Shown: in pieces, positions 1-8,689 of the stretch
Position numbering within the stretch: the stretch's first letter is position 1
How the letters are laid out: each line of letters starts with the position of its first letter
Origin: Terriglobia bacterium
Lineage (GTDB): Bacteria; Acidobacteriota; Terriglobia; Bryobacterales; Bryobacteraceae
NCBI GenBank assembly: GCA_021324615.1
Contig: JAJPIT010000050.1
Location: 1 to 64,000, forward strand
DNA: 64,000 nt
Direction of reading: 5' to 3'
The notes under the pieces: generated by a model
Seen by the model: the letters and a program-made list of their open reading frames with translations, nothing else
Databases searched by the model: none
What the model was told of the DNA's origin: nothing
Position numbers and translations under genes: made by a program

Positions 1-957
1 AGCCAATTGAACCGGGTTCGTTCGGAAATCGGAAAAATCATCGTCGGCCAGCAGGATGTGGTCGATGGCGTTCTCATTTGCCTGCTGGCCGGCGGGCACG
101 TCCTGCTGGAGGGCGTCCCCGGGCTGGGAAAGACCACTCTTTTGCGCACGCTTTCGCGCGTGCTGCGCCTCAAATATTCGCGAATCCAGTTCACTCCGGA
201 TCTCATGCCGGCCGATATCGTTGGCAGCATGATTATCGATACCGAAGGCGGCTCGAAGTCGCTGCGCTTCCAGCCCGGACCGATTTTCGCGCACCTGGTG
301 CTGGCCGACGAAATTAACCGGGCCACGCCCAAGACGCAGTCCGCGCTGCTGGAGGCGATGCAGGAACATACCGTCACCAGCGGCACCGCCACGCACGAGC
401 TGGAAGCGCCGTTTCTGGTCATGGCCACCCAGAATCCGATCGAGATGGAAGGCACCTATCCGTTGCCGGAAGCGCAACTGGACCGGTTTTTGATGAAGAT
501 CCTGGTGCGCTATCCCTCGCGCAGCGACTTGAACACGATCGTCGAGCGCACCATCCAGCGCGACGACATCAGTGTTGAGCCGGTGCTGGACCGGGACGAG
601 ATCCTCGGCCTGCGCGACGTTTGCCATCACGTTCTGGTGGCCCCGCACGTGCAAGAACACGCCATCGATCTGGTGATGGCGACGCAGCCGGGCGCGCCGC
701 AGGCCCATGAGATGGCCAACAAGTTCGTGCGCTACGGGAGCTCGCCGCGGGGAGCGCAGGCGCTGGTGGAATGCGGCCGGGTGCTGGCGCTGATGCGGGG
801 CCGCCTGCATCTTTCAACCGAGGATATCGACGCGGTGGCGCCGGCCGTGCTGCGCCACCGCATCATTTTGAATTTCGACGCTCACGCCGAGGGCCTGACT
901 CCGGAAACCATTCTGGCCCGGATCATTCCCAACGCCGGCGTGGCGGCGGTGCGGTAA
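1..957 (+). CDS. MoxR-family AAA+ ATPase (5' end cut by window)
   Basis: MoxR ATPases act as chaperone-like remodelling factors for proteins with VWA domains. The reading frame is open to the first base, and members of the family usually have some 20-30 residues before the IVGQ motif seen here about 13 residues after the first in-window TTG (position 7), so the true start probably lies upstream. Walker A (GVPGLGKT) is about 36 residues after that TTG, Walker B (LADEIN) lies near residue 100, and the ATQNP sensor-1 motif follows. The downstream DUF58 gene begins one base after the stop, and BatA-like and VWA genes follow, the classic MoxR/Bat arrangement. The family assignment is firm; the substrate is unknown. 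Confidence 0.93.
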   Translation, partial: SQLNRVRSEIGKIIVGQQDVVDGVLICLLAGGHVLLEGVPGLGKTTLLRTLSRVLRLKYSRIQFTPDLMPADIVGSMIIDTEGGSKSLRFQPGPIFAHLVLADEINRATPKTQSALLEAMQEHTVTSGTATHELEAPFLVMATQNPIEMEGTYPLPEAQLDRFLMKILVRYPSRSDLNTIVERTIQRDDISVEPVLDRDEILGLRDVCHHVLVAPHVQEHAIDLVMATQPGAPQAHEMANKFVRYGSSPRGAQALVECGRVLALMRGRLHLSTEDIDAVAPAVLRHRIILNFDAHAEGLTPETILARIIPNAGVAAVR

Positions 958-958
958 C

Positions 959-1840
959 GTGGCCGGGCAGCTTCTGGAAACCGCCCTGCTCGAAAAGCTC
1001 GAGCGGCTGACGATTCATTGGCAGAAATCGCTCCCCGGGCTGGTCGGCGGCCATAACACGTCGCGGTTCGCCGGACCGGGCCAGGAATTTCTCGATCATC
1101 GCCATTTCCATCACGGCGACGATCTCCGCGCCGTGAATTGGCGGGTTTTTCTGCGCCTGGAAAAGCTGTTTCTGAAGATGTTTCAACTGGAGCCGCGCAT
1201 CCCGGTCCGCCTGCTGTTTGACGCCAGCGATTCGATGAAGACCGGGCATCCGCCCAAGTTCGATTACGCGCGCCAGTTGGCCGGCGCGCTGTGCTATGTC
1301 GGCCTGGTGCGCCTGGATTCGATCTGCCTCCAGCCGTTTGCCAGCAAGCTCGGCGACGCGTTCGTGGCCAGCGGCGGCCGCCACCGCTTCCAGCCGGCCG
1401 TGAATTTTCTGAGCGCGGCCAAGACCGGCGGGCGGACCAGCTTCTTCGATGTGGCGCGCGATTTCGTCTCCACCTATCCGCAGCGCGGCCTGGTGATCGT
1501 CATCTCCGATTTTTTAGACGACGGCGACTGCGAACGGCCGCTGCAATATCTCTCCGATTTCGGCCATGAGCTGATCCTGGTTCACGTCTGGTCGCCGGAG
1601 GACCGCGAGCCGCCATGGGAGGGCGAGCTGGAGCTGGAAGACGCCGAAACCGGCCGGCACGTCGAACTGTCTTTCGACGCGGAAGCGCGCCGCATCTATA
1701 CGCAGGCGTTCGACGACTACGCGCAGTCGCTGCGGCGGGTGGCCTTGCGCAACAATGGCCGTTACGTAGGCGTGCCGAGCAACGTCCCAGTGGATGAGGC
1801 GATTTTCGGCCCCCTGGTCCGCGCCGGAGCGTTAGAATGA
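959..1840 (+). CDS. DUF58 domain protein with VWA-type fold
   Basis: This is the standard partner of MoxR: a soluble DUF58 protein thought to link the ATPase to membrane VWA proteins. The DUF58 hallmark (HHGDDLRAVNW) lies near residue 60. An intact MIDAS-like metal site (DASDS) near residue 88 shows the von Willebrand A fold. A second conserved stretch (VIVISDFLDDGD) is near residue 180. The length of 293 aa is normal. GTG at 959 is chosen because it lies one base after the moxR stop, which implies translational coupling. No signal peptide is seen, so it is probably cytoplasmic. Confidence 0.92.
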   Translation: MAGQLLETALLEKLERLTIHWQKSLPGLVGGHNTSRFAGPGQEFLDHRHFHHGDDLRAVNWRVFLRLEKLFLKMFQLEPRIPVRLLFDASDSMKTGHPPKFDYARQLAGALCYVGLVRLDSICLQPFASKLGDAFVASGGRHRFQPAVNFLSAAKTGGRTSFFDVARDFVSTYPQRGLVIVISDFLDDGDCERPLQYLSDFGHELILVHVWSPEDREPPWEGELELEDAETGRHVELSFDAEARRIYTQAFDDYAQSLRRVALRNNGRYVGVPSNVPVDEAIFGPLVRAGALE

Positions 1841-1882
1841 ACCGGTAGCCTGTGCCGGCGGGCCGGGGCTGCCGGAAGGATC

Positions 1883-3793
1883 ATGTCGTTTCTCAATCTC
1901 AGTCTCGGCGAACTGCTCGGCCTGGCTGGCGCGATCTCGGCGGGGATCGTGGCGCTTTATCTGCTGGACCGTTCCAGGCGCCGCCAGTTGGTCGCCACGC
2001 TGCGCTTCTGGACGCAGGCCGACGTCCGCACGGAGCTGAAGCATCGCCGCCGCATCCAGCAGCCCTGGAGCCTGCTGCTGCAAGTCCTCAGCATGGTTCT
2101 TCTGCTTCTGGCGATCGCGGGGCCGCATTTCGGCGGCGATGAATCCGCGTTCCGCGATCACGTGGTGCTGCTGGATACTTCGGCGTGGATGGGGGCGCGG
2201 ACCCGCACCGGCACGCTGATGGACGAGGCTCGCGCCGCGGCCCGCGCCTATATCCGCTCGCTGCCGGCCCGCGATCGCGTGATGATCGTCCGCGCCGACG
2301 CGCTTGCGACCCCGGTCACGCCGTTTGAAGCGGACCGGGCCGTGCTCGAACGGGCGATCCGCGAATCGCAGCCGGGCGCTTCGGCCTTGAATCTCCAACA
2401 GGCGATCGAGTTCGCGCAGCGCGCCCAGCGCCTGCAATCGCAGCGCGCCGGCGAGATCGTCTATGCCGGCGCCGCGCGCGTGCCCGGAGAAGAAGCGGCG
2501 CCGGTGCAGGCGCCGCCCAATCTGCGCGTGCTCGCGGTAAACGCGCCGCAGGAAAACACCGGGCTGCGAAAGATCGGCCTGCGCCGCTCGCCCGCCGACC
2601 CCGATACCTGGAACATATTCGTCTCGGTGAAGAACTACGGATTGCGGCCGCATGACGTCCAGCTTGCGCTGCAATTCGGCGGCGCGCCGGCCGGTTCTAA
2701 AGCGATGACGCTTAAGCCCGGCGCCGAGGAGCAGGCGACATTCGAGTACAAAACCAAGGTCGCCGGTTATCTGGAAGCGCGCCTTTTGCCGGAAGACTCT
2801 TTTCCCCAGGACAACCGCGCGCTGATCGAGCTACCCGCGCGGCAGGCGTTGCGCGTGGTCGTGTATTCGGCCGAGCCGCGCTTGCTGCGCGCGCTGATCG
2901 CCTCCAATCCGCAAGTCAGCGCCCGCTTTGAGCCGCCCGAGCGGTTCGATCCGCAGGCCAAAGCCGATATCTTCGTGCTGGACCGCTTCATTCCTCCCGC
3001 GCGCCCGCGCGCCGATTCCATCTGGATCGAGCCTCCGGCCCTCGGATCGCCCATCCCGGTGCGGGAGACGAAGACCGGCATCACGCTGGAGCATTGGCGT
3101 CCGGAAACGCAGCTCGGCGCCGGGCTGCACACTCGAAACGCGCGCATCGAGTCGGGCGAAATCCTCAGCGCCGCGCCCGGCGATATTGTGGTCGCCGAGG
3201 CCGCCGGCGGGCCGCTGGTTGTCGCCCGGCCGTCGGAGCCCAAGATCGCCGTCCTCGGATTCGAACCGCTGCGCTCCTCGATGAAGTACGAGCTGGCGAC
3301 GCCGCTGCTGATGGGCAACCTGATGCGTTGGATGGCGCCGGAAACATTCCGGCGCTGGGATGTTCAGGCGGGCACGGTGGGCACCGTCACCGTCGCGCTC
3401 GATCCGGCCGCCGATCGTTCCAGCGTCCGCGTGGTGACCGAGGACCAGCGCGCGCTGCCTTTCACCATCGAGGGCGACACCCTTCGCTTCTTCGCGGGCT
3501 CGCCCGGAACGGTTCGCGTATTGGCCGGCGACCGCGAAACGGTCTACTCCCTCACGCTGCCCGACGTCGGAGAAGCGGCCTGGAAGCCGCCGCCCGGCGT
3601 CCGCCGCGGAATCCCCCGCGCGGCCGAGGCGAGCGACACCGGAATCGACGTGTGGCCCTGGCTGGCTCTGGGCGGGGGCGCCGGCCTGCTCATCGACTGG
3701 CTGCTGTTCGGGCGCAGCCGGGCGCTGCGGCTTCGCGCCGCCCGCCTCGCCGCCGGCGCGGCGCGCTTTAACGCCTGGAGAAAAGCGTCATGA
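1883..3793 (+). CDS. BatA-like N-terminal domain membrane protein with degenerate VWA
   Basis: The first 60 residues match the BatA aerotolerance-regulator N-terminal domain: a hydrophobic segment (about 9-25), then a basic stretch and LRFW. A second hydrophobic segment is near 65-80. A VWA-like domain follows, but its metal motif reads DTSAW near residue 97 where DxSxS is expected, so metal binding by this copy is doubtful. The rest is a long periplasmic-type region ending in a hydrophobic segment near residues 590-615. ATG at 1883 has a GGAAGGA ribosome site just upstream. The stop overlaps the next gene by four bases (ATGA). Role inferred from the cluster: membrane component working with MoxR and DUF58 in envelope homeostasis. 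Confidence 0.85.
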   Translation: MSFLNLSLGELLGLAGAISAGIVALYLLDRSRRRQLVATLRFWTQADVRTELKHRRRIQQPWSLLLQVLSMVLLLLAIAGPHFGGDESAFRDHVVLLDTSAWMGARTRTGTLMDEARAAARAYIRSLPARDRVMIVRADALATPVTPFEADRAVLERAIRESQPGASALNLQQAIEFAQRAQRLQSQRAGEIVYAGAARVPGEEAAPVQAPPNLRVLAVNAPQENTGLRKIGLRRSPADPDTWNIFVSVKNYGLRPHDVQLALQFGGAPAGSKAMTLKPGAEEQATFEYKTKVAGYLEARLLPEDSFPQDNRALIELPARQALRVVVYSAEPRLLRALIASNPQVSARFEPPERFDPQAKADIFVLDRFIPPARPRADSIWIEPPALGSPIPVRETKTGITLEHWRPETQLGAGLHTRNARIESGEILSAAPGDIVVAEAAGGPLVVARPSEPKIAVLGFEPLRSSMKYELATPLLMGNLMRWMAPETFRRWDVQAGTVGTVTVALDPAADRSSVRVVTEDQRALPFTIEGDTLRFFAGSPGTVRVLAGDRETVYSLTLPDVGEAAWKPPPGVRRGIPRAAEASDTGIDVWPWLALGGGAGLLIDWLLFGRSRALRLRAARLAAGAARFNAWRKAS

Positions 3794-6279
3794 CGTTTGA
3801 ACGGAGCTGGGTTCTCGCCGCCGCCGCGCTGCCGCTGGTCTGGATGCTGCTTGAGTGGCGGCGCACCACGCGCCGCTTCGGCCTCGCGCTCAAAGCTCTC
3901 TGTTTTGCCGCGATTCTCGTCGCGCTCGCCGAGCCGCGCCTCAACGTCTTTGAAACCAAAGTCGCCGTCGCGGTTCTGGTGGATACTTCGGCCAGCGTCA
4001 CGCCCGCCGATCTGGAGCGCGCCTCGCGCCTCGCCGCCCAGCTCGCCAGCGAGCGCGGCCGCCACTGGATGCGCGTCATCCCCTTTGCCCGCTCCACCCG
4101 CCCGCTCAGCCGCAACGAGGATCAAAAGCCGTGGAAGTTTCTTCCCACCGCTGGAGAAAACGGCCGCGCCACCGACCTGGAAGCCGCCATCCGGGAAGCC
4201 GCCGCCGCGCTTCCCGCCGGCATGGTCCCGCGCATCGTGCTGATCTCCGACGGCAGGCAGAACAAGGGCAGCGTGGCGCGGGCGGCCTGGCAGGCGCAAC
4301 AGTTGGGGATCCCGATCGATACCTACCCGCTCGCCGGACGCCCCCAGCCGGCCATGCGTCTGGAGTCCGTCAGCCTGCCTTCGATCGCCTTCACCGGCGA
4401 ACCGTTTCCCATCGACGCCGTGGTCTCCACGCCGAAAGCGGGACCCGCCGAAGTGGAGCTCGCCGCCGAAGGCCGCACGCTGGGAAAGAGCCAGGTGCAG
4501 CTCGCCGCCGGGGAAAATTCGCTGCGCCTGCACGCCAGCCTGAACACGCCGGGCGCCCTTGATCTGGCCATCTCGGTGCGCGGCGAAAGCGCCGGCCAGG
4601 GCGAAGTGCATTTCGATCAGGCGGTGACCCTCCGCCGGCCCAGGGTTCTCTACGTCAGCGGCGACGCGCCGGGCGCGAATTCCCATCTCAGCTCCACCCT
4701 GGAGGCGGCGCAGTTCAGCGTCGATCGCGCCGAAGCATTCAGCGCGGGCAATCTCGCCGATTATCAGCTCATCATCTTCGACAACTGGGATCTGGAGAGC
4801 ATCCCCGCCGCGCGCAAGGCGGAGCTGGAAACCTACGTCAAGCAGGGCGGCGGCGTGCTGGTGATCGGCGGCGAGCGTAACGTTTACGCCGAGGACAAGG
4901 CCAAGGTCGAGGACGCGCTCGACCGCGCTCTGCCCGCCAAACTCGCTCCGCCGCGCTCGCCCGAGGGGACCGCGGTGGTGCTCATCATCGACAAGTCTTC
5001 GTCGATGGAGGGCCGTAAGATCGAGCTGGCGCGCCTGGCCGCCATCGGCGTGGTCGATAATCTTCGGCCCATCGACCTGGTCGGCGTCCTCATCTTCGAT
5101 AATTCGTTCCAATGGGCCGTGCCGCTGCGCCGCGCCGAGGACCGAACTTTGATCAAGCGCCTGATTTCGGGAATCACCCCCGACGGCGGCACGCAGATCG
5201 CGCCCGCGCTCAACGAGGCGTACCGCAAAATCCAGCCCACCAACGCCGCCTACAAACACATCGTTCTTTTGACCGACGGAATCTCCGAGGAGGGCGACAG
5301 CCTGGACCTCTCGCGGGAGGCGCAGGCCAAGCGCGTCACCATTTCGACTGTCGGCCTGGGCCAGGACGTGAACCGGTCCTATCTGGAAAAAATCGCGCAA
5401 CTGGCCGGCGGCAAATCGTATTTCCTGAACGAGCCCGCCGGCCTCGAGCAGATTCTTCTGCGCGACGTGATGGAGCATACCGGCAGCACCGCCATCGAAA
5501 AACCGGCGCTCGCCGTCAAAGTCGCCCGGCCCGCCGGAATTCTGGACGGCCTCGACATGAACGCCGCGCCGCCGCTCAAAGGCTACGTCAAATTCACGCC
5601 CAAGCCGGGCGCCGATACGATCCTGGAGATCGATCGCGATCCCCTGCTGAGCGTGTGGCAATATGGACTGGGCCGCTCCGCCGTTTTCACCTCCGACGCC
5701 AAAGCCCGCTGGGCCGCCGATTGGATCACCTGGAAAGGCTACGACAAGTTCTGGGCCAATCTCACGCGCGATCTCCTCCCGCACGCGCAAGCCGGCGAAG
5801 CGACGCTGGAATATGACAGCGCCAACGGCGAACTGGTGGTCGATTATCGCCTGGGCCGCAGCGTCGAGGAGCCCGCCACCATTCCCGAGATTTTTGTTTT
5901 CGGCCCCGATAACTTCCAGCGCCCGATTCCGGTGAAGAAAATCGCCGACGGCACCTTCCGCGGCCGCCTTCCCATCGGCCAGCGGGAGGGCCTGTTCCGC
6001 GTCCGCCCGCTGGCCGACTCGCAAGCCTTCCCGGAAGCCGGCCTCTACCGCCCCGAAGCCGAGCTGGCCGACTACGGCTCCGATCCCGCGCTGCTCAAAC
6101 AAGTCTCCGAATTCACCGGCGGACGCTTCCAGCCGAGCCCCAAAGCGGTTTTCGACGCCGGAAACCGCAGCATCCCCTCCACCATGCAGCTCTGGCCCGG
6201 TTTTCTCGCGCTGGCGATCCTGTTGAATCTCGCCGAGCTGATCCTGCGCAAATGGAAAGGCGTCCTCGGCCGGTCCTGA
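3790..6279 (+). CDS. Large membrane protein with two VWA domains and a GATase-like segment
   Basis: Two hydrophobic segments at the N terminus (about 7-50) are followed by a first VWA-like domain with an intact MIDAS (DTSAS near residue 63). A segment resembling the class I glutamine-amidotransferase fold seen in such VWA proteins runs roughly from 280 to 390 (VLYVSGD ... GGGVLVIGGE). A second VWA domain follows with MIDAS DKSSS near 400 and the expected downstream TDG motif. A C-terminal transmembrane helix lies around 800-820. At 829 aa it is typical for the large protein that closes MoxR/Bat clusters. ATG overlaps the previous stop, so the two genes are probably coupled. Its stop is only nine bases from the end of the convergent peptidase gene. 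Confidence 0.87.
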   Translation: MTFERSWVLAAAALPLVWMLLEWRRTTRRFGLALKALCFAAILVALAEPRLNVFETKVAVAVLVDTSASVTPADLERASRLAAQLASERGRHWMRVIPFARSTRPLSRNEDQKPWKFLPTAGENGRATDLEAAIREAAAALPAGMVPRIVLISDGRQNKGSVARAAWQAQQLGIPIDTYPLAGRPQPAMRLESVSLPSIAFTGEPFPIDAVVSTPKAGPAEVELAAEGRTLGKSQVQLAAGENSLRLHASLNTPGALDLAISVRGESAGQGEVHFDQAVTLRRPRVLYVSGDAPGANSHLSSTLEAAQFSVDRAEAFSAGNLADYQLIIFDNWDLESIPAARKAELETYVKQGGGVLVIGGERNVYAEDKAKVEDALDRALPAKLAPPRSPEGTAVVLIIDKSSSMEGRKIELARLAAIGVVDNLRPIDLVGVLIFDNSFQWAVPLRRAEDRTLIKRLISGITPDGGTQIAPALNEAYRKIQPTNAAYKHIVLLTDGISEEGDSLDLSREAQAKRVTISTVGLGQDVNRSYLEKIAQLAGGKSYFLNEPAGLEQILLRDVMEHTGSTAIEKPALAVKVARPAGILDGLDMNAAPPLKGYVKFTPKPGADTILEIDRDPLLSVWQYGLGRSAVFTSDAKARWAADWITWKGYDKFWANLTRDLLPHAQAGEATLEYDSANGELVVDYRLGRSVEEPATIPEIFVFGPDNFQRPIPVKKIADGTFRGRLPIGQREGLFRVRPLADSQAFPEAGLYRPEAELADYGSDPALLKQVSEFTGGRFQPSPKAVFDAGNRSIPSTMQLWPGFLALAILLNLAELILRKWKGVLGRS

Positions 6280-6288
6280 GCGCCGCCG

Positions 6289-7776
6289 CTAGTGCCTGGC
6301 GAACATCTCCATCACGTCCTTGCGCAGCGCGGCCTGGCTGTCCGGACGGCTGTAGAACATGTGCCCGCCCGGATACTCCCGCACCGCGACGCGCGACGCG
6401 TCTCCCATCACCGGCATCTGATCCACCGTGAGCACGGACCCCATGAACGGGCACGACAGATCGTTCCATCCGTGCGCGATCATCACCCGCAGCTTGGGAT
6501 CGGCCGCAACCGCCTCCCGCAGATCGCCGGCCGCGCCGTTGCGCAGCGCCCGGCTCTCGTGATCCCATTGCGAGTTGACCGAATAGCTCAGCGCGTGATA
6601 GCGCGCCTCCGTTTTCCAGCCCACCACGCGGGTCACGAAATCGACCATGGCGGTGGTGGTCGGCGCGATGATGCTTTCCAGCAGCGGATCGTTGCCGCGC
6701 GGATAGGGCGAGTAGGGGAACGGATCGAAGGAGGTCACGTTGGAGTCGTAGATGCTGCCGATCTTGCCCTGCTCGCGGAACACCTCGCGCAGATACGCCC
6801 CGATCTCCAGCCGCGCTCCGCTGCGCCGGACAAACTCCTCCTCCAGCCCGGTCATCTCGGTGACCTTCTTGACCAGCCGGGTCATCGCCGCCGGATCGGA
6901 ACGGCCCTTGAGCAGATCCGTGACGTATTCTCCGCGCGTATAGGCGATCACCTGGGCCATCGCCTCCGGCGTGAGCTTGTGCGTCCGCTCCAGGTGCGCC
7001 GCCGCGATCGACGGCAGCGTCATCATCCACCGCATCGGCGAGACGTCGGGATTTTCGTCGAGCGTCGGGTTCAGATACGGCGACACCAGCACCAGGCCGT
7101 TCATCGCCACCCCCATCTGCGATTGCAGATAGTGCGTCACCCGCGGCCCGCGATAGCCCCCGTAGCTCTCGCCGACCAGATATTTCCGCGAACCCATCCG
7201 TCCGTTCTTCACCAGCCAGTCGTAGATCACCCGCGACAGGTAATGAATATCGTTCTCGGTGGAATAAAACAGCTTCTTGGTCTCCTCGGCGGAGACCAGC
7301 GAGCGGCTGAAGCCGGTGCCGATCGGGTCGATGAACACCAGGTCCGTAAAATCGAGCCAGGTCCCCGGATTATCGGTCAGCACCGCCGGATCGGAGGGGC
7401 TGTCGCCCGGATCGCCGAACTTCACGTGTTTGGGGCCGATCGCCCCCAGATTCAGATAGACCGAAGCGGCGCCCGGTCCGCCATTGAGCGCGAACGTCAC
7501 CGGCCGGTCCTTGCCCTCCACGATGTAAGCCGTATAAACCACCTCGCCGGTTTTCTTTTCATTCTCGAAAACCGGCAAGGTCCCCACCGTCACCTGATAG
7601 GCCAGCGTCCTGCCGTTAAACTGGATGCTCTGCGCGGCGTGAGCGTCGGGCGGCAGCGGAGGTTCTTTCTCCGCCGCGTCCTTGGCCGCGGCCGGAGCCG
7701 CCGGCTTGGGCTCCTGCGCGTAGGCGTACAGGCCAAAGGACACCATCAGGACGGAAATGATCTGGAGTTTTCTCAT
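6289..7776 (-). CDS. Secreted S10-family serine carboxypeptidase-like protein
   Basis: This S10 peptidase removes C-terminal residues from peptides, probably in the periplasm or outside the cell. An N-terminal signal peptide (about 1-20, ending near YAQ) precedes an alpha/beta-hydrolase fold. The nucleophile motif GESYGG is near residue 203, the Asp motif WNDLSC near 437 and the His motif GGHMF near 472, so the triad looks complete. The 495 aa length fits bacterial S10 members, which are common in Acidobacteriota. It stands alone on the minus strand and ends nearly on top of the VWA gene. Confidence 0.9.
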   Translation of the reverse strand: MRKLQIISVLMVSFGLYAYAQEPKPAAPAAAKDAAEKEPPLPPDAHAAQSIQFNGRTLAYQVTVGTLPVFENEKKTGEVVYTAYIVEGKDRPVTFALNGGPGAASVYLNLGAIGPKHVKFGDPGDSPSDPAVLTDNPGTWLDFTDLVFIDPIGTGFSRSLVSAEETKKLFYSTENDIHYLSRVIYDWLVKNGRMGSRKYLVGESYGGYRGPRVTHYLQSQMGVAMNGLVLVSPYLNPTLDENPDVSPMRWMMTLPSIAAAHLERTHKLTPEAMAQVIAYTRGEYVTDLLKGRSDPAAMTRLVKKVTEMTGLEEEFVRRSGARLEIGAYLREVFREQGKIGSIYDSNVTSFDPFPYSPYPRGNDPLLESIIAPTTTAMVDFVTRVVGWKTEARYHALSYSVNSQWDHESRALRNGAAGDLREAVAADPKLRVMIAHGWNDLSCPFMGSVLTVDQMPVMGDASRVAVREYPGGHMFYSRPDSQAALRKDVMEMFARH

Positions 7777-7837
7777 AGGCGCTTGTTTCCAGGCTACCGC
7801 GCGGAAGGCTTTCCCGTCCCGGGCGCGGGCGGGCGAA

Positions 7838-8617
7838 TCAACACGCGCCGCGGACCTTGAGCGCCTCGTCGATGATCGACAACAGTTGTTTGCGCGTGAT
7901 CTCGATCTTCTCGCCTGCTTCCGGCAGATCCTCGGCCGTCAGCGGCGCGCCCGGCTCGAATCTATTGCGCGACTTCACGCCATACCGTGCGCGCGAATCA
8001 AACAGCTTCTGCACCTCCACCCGCGGCAGCGCCTGGGCTCCTCCGAGCAGTTCCGCCACCAGCGTGATGCGCGCGAAGTGCTCCACCATTTCCATCCGGA
8101 AATAGGCCTGCCAAACGTCCTCGCCGTAAGCGACGGCGCCGTGGTTTGCCATCAGCAGCGCGTCGAAATTGGGAATATAAGGAAGCATGCCCGCGGTGAG
8201 CGCCGGCGTGCCCGGTAATCCGTAGCCGGCCAGCGGAACCGAGCCGAGCGAAATCACGACTTCCGGCAGCAGCGCCAGGTTCAACGCGCGGCCCGCCGCC
8301 GCAAACCCGGTGGCCACCGGCGGATGCGCATGCACCACGCCCCCTACATCCGGACGCATGCGATAGATGGTCAGATGCATGCCCATCTCCGAGGTCCGCT
8401 CCCGCTCGCCGGAAAGCTTGCCGCCGTCCAGATCGCAGACGATCAGATCCTCCGGCTTCATCATGCCCTTGCACACCCCGGTGGGCGTCGCCAGCAGGCG
8501 CCGCTCGTCCAGCCGCAAAGTGATGTTTCCATCGTTTGCGGCCACCCAACCCTTTTCGAACACGAGCCGCCCCACCCGGATCACGTCGTCGCGAAGCTGA
8601 TCTTCGGTCTTGGTCAT
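7838..8617 (-). CDS. Class II aldolase/adducin family protein
   Basis: It belongs to the zinc-dependent aldolase family that includes L-fuculose-phosphate aldolase and L-ribulose-5-phosphate 4-epimerase. The N-terminal NDGN motif near residue 29 and the zinc-ligand pair HAHPP near residue 92 are present. A further histidine occurs in ANHG near 157. The 259 aa length is slightly above the family norm because of a C-terminal extension. A TACAAT hexamer lies at 8635-8640 on this strand, about 17 bases before the ATG. No sugar operon surrounds it, so the substrate cannot be named. Confidence 0.87.
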   Translation of the reverse strand: MTKTEDQLRDDVIRVGRLVFEKGWVAANDGNITLRLDERRLLATPTGVCKGMMKPEDLIVCDLDGGKLSGERERTSEMGMHLTIYRMRPDVGGVVHAHPPVATGFAAAGRALNLALLPEVVISLGSVPLAGYGLPGTPALTAGMLPYIPNFDALLMANHGAVAYGEDVWQAYFRMEMVEHFARITLVAELLGGAQALPRVEVQKLFDSRARYGVKSRNRFEPGAPLTAEDLPEAGEKIEITRKQLLSIIDEALKVRGAC

Positions 8618-8689
8618 CGCCGGCCGTGCTCTTGATTGTAGCAGCGAATCGCCGGCGCCGTAGACCGGCCGGGCGCGCGTTTGGCCGCG

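Noticed and set aside
3544-6102. 852-residue open frame antisense to the double-VWA gene
   Set aside because: Same reason: compositionally odd and overlapped fully by a well-supported gene.
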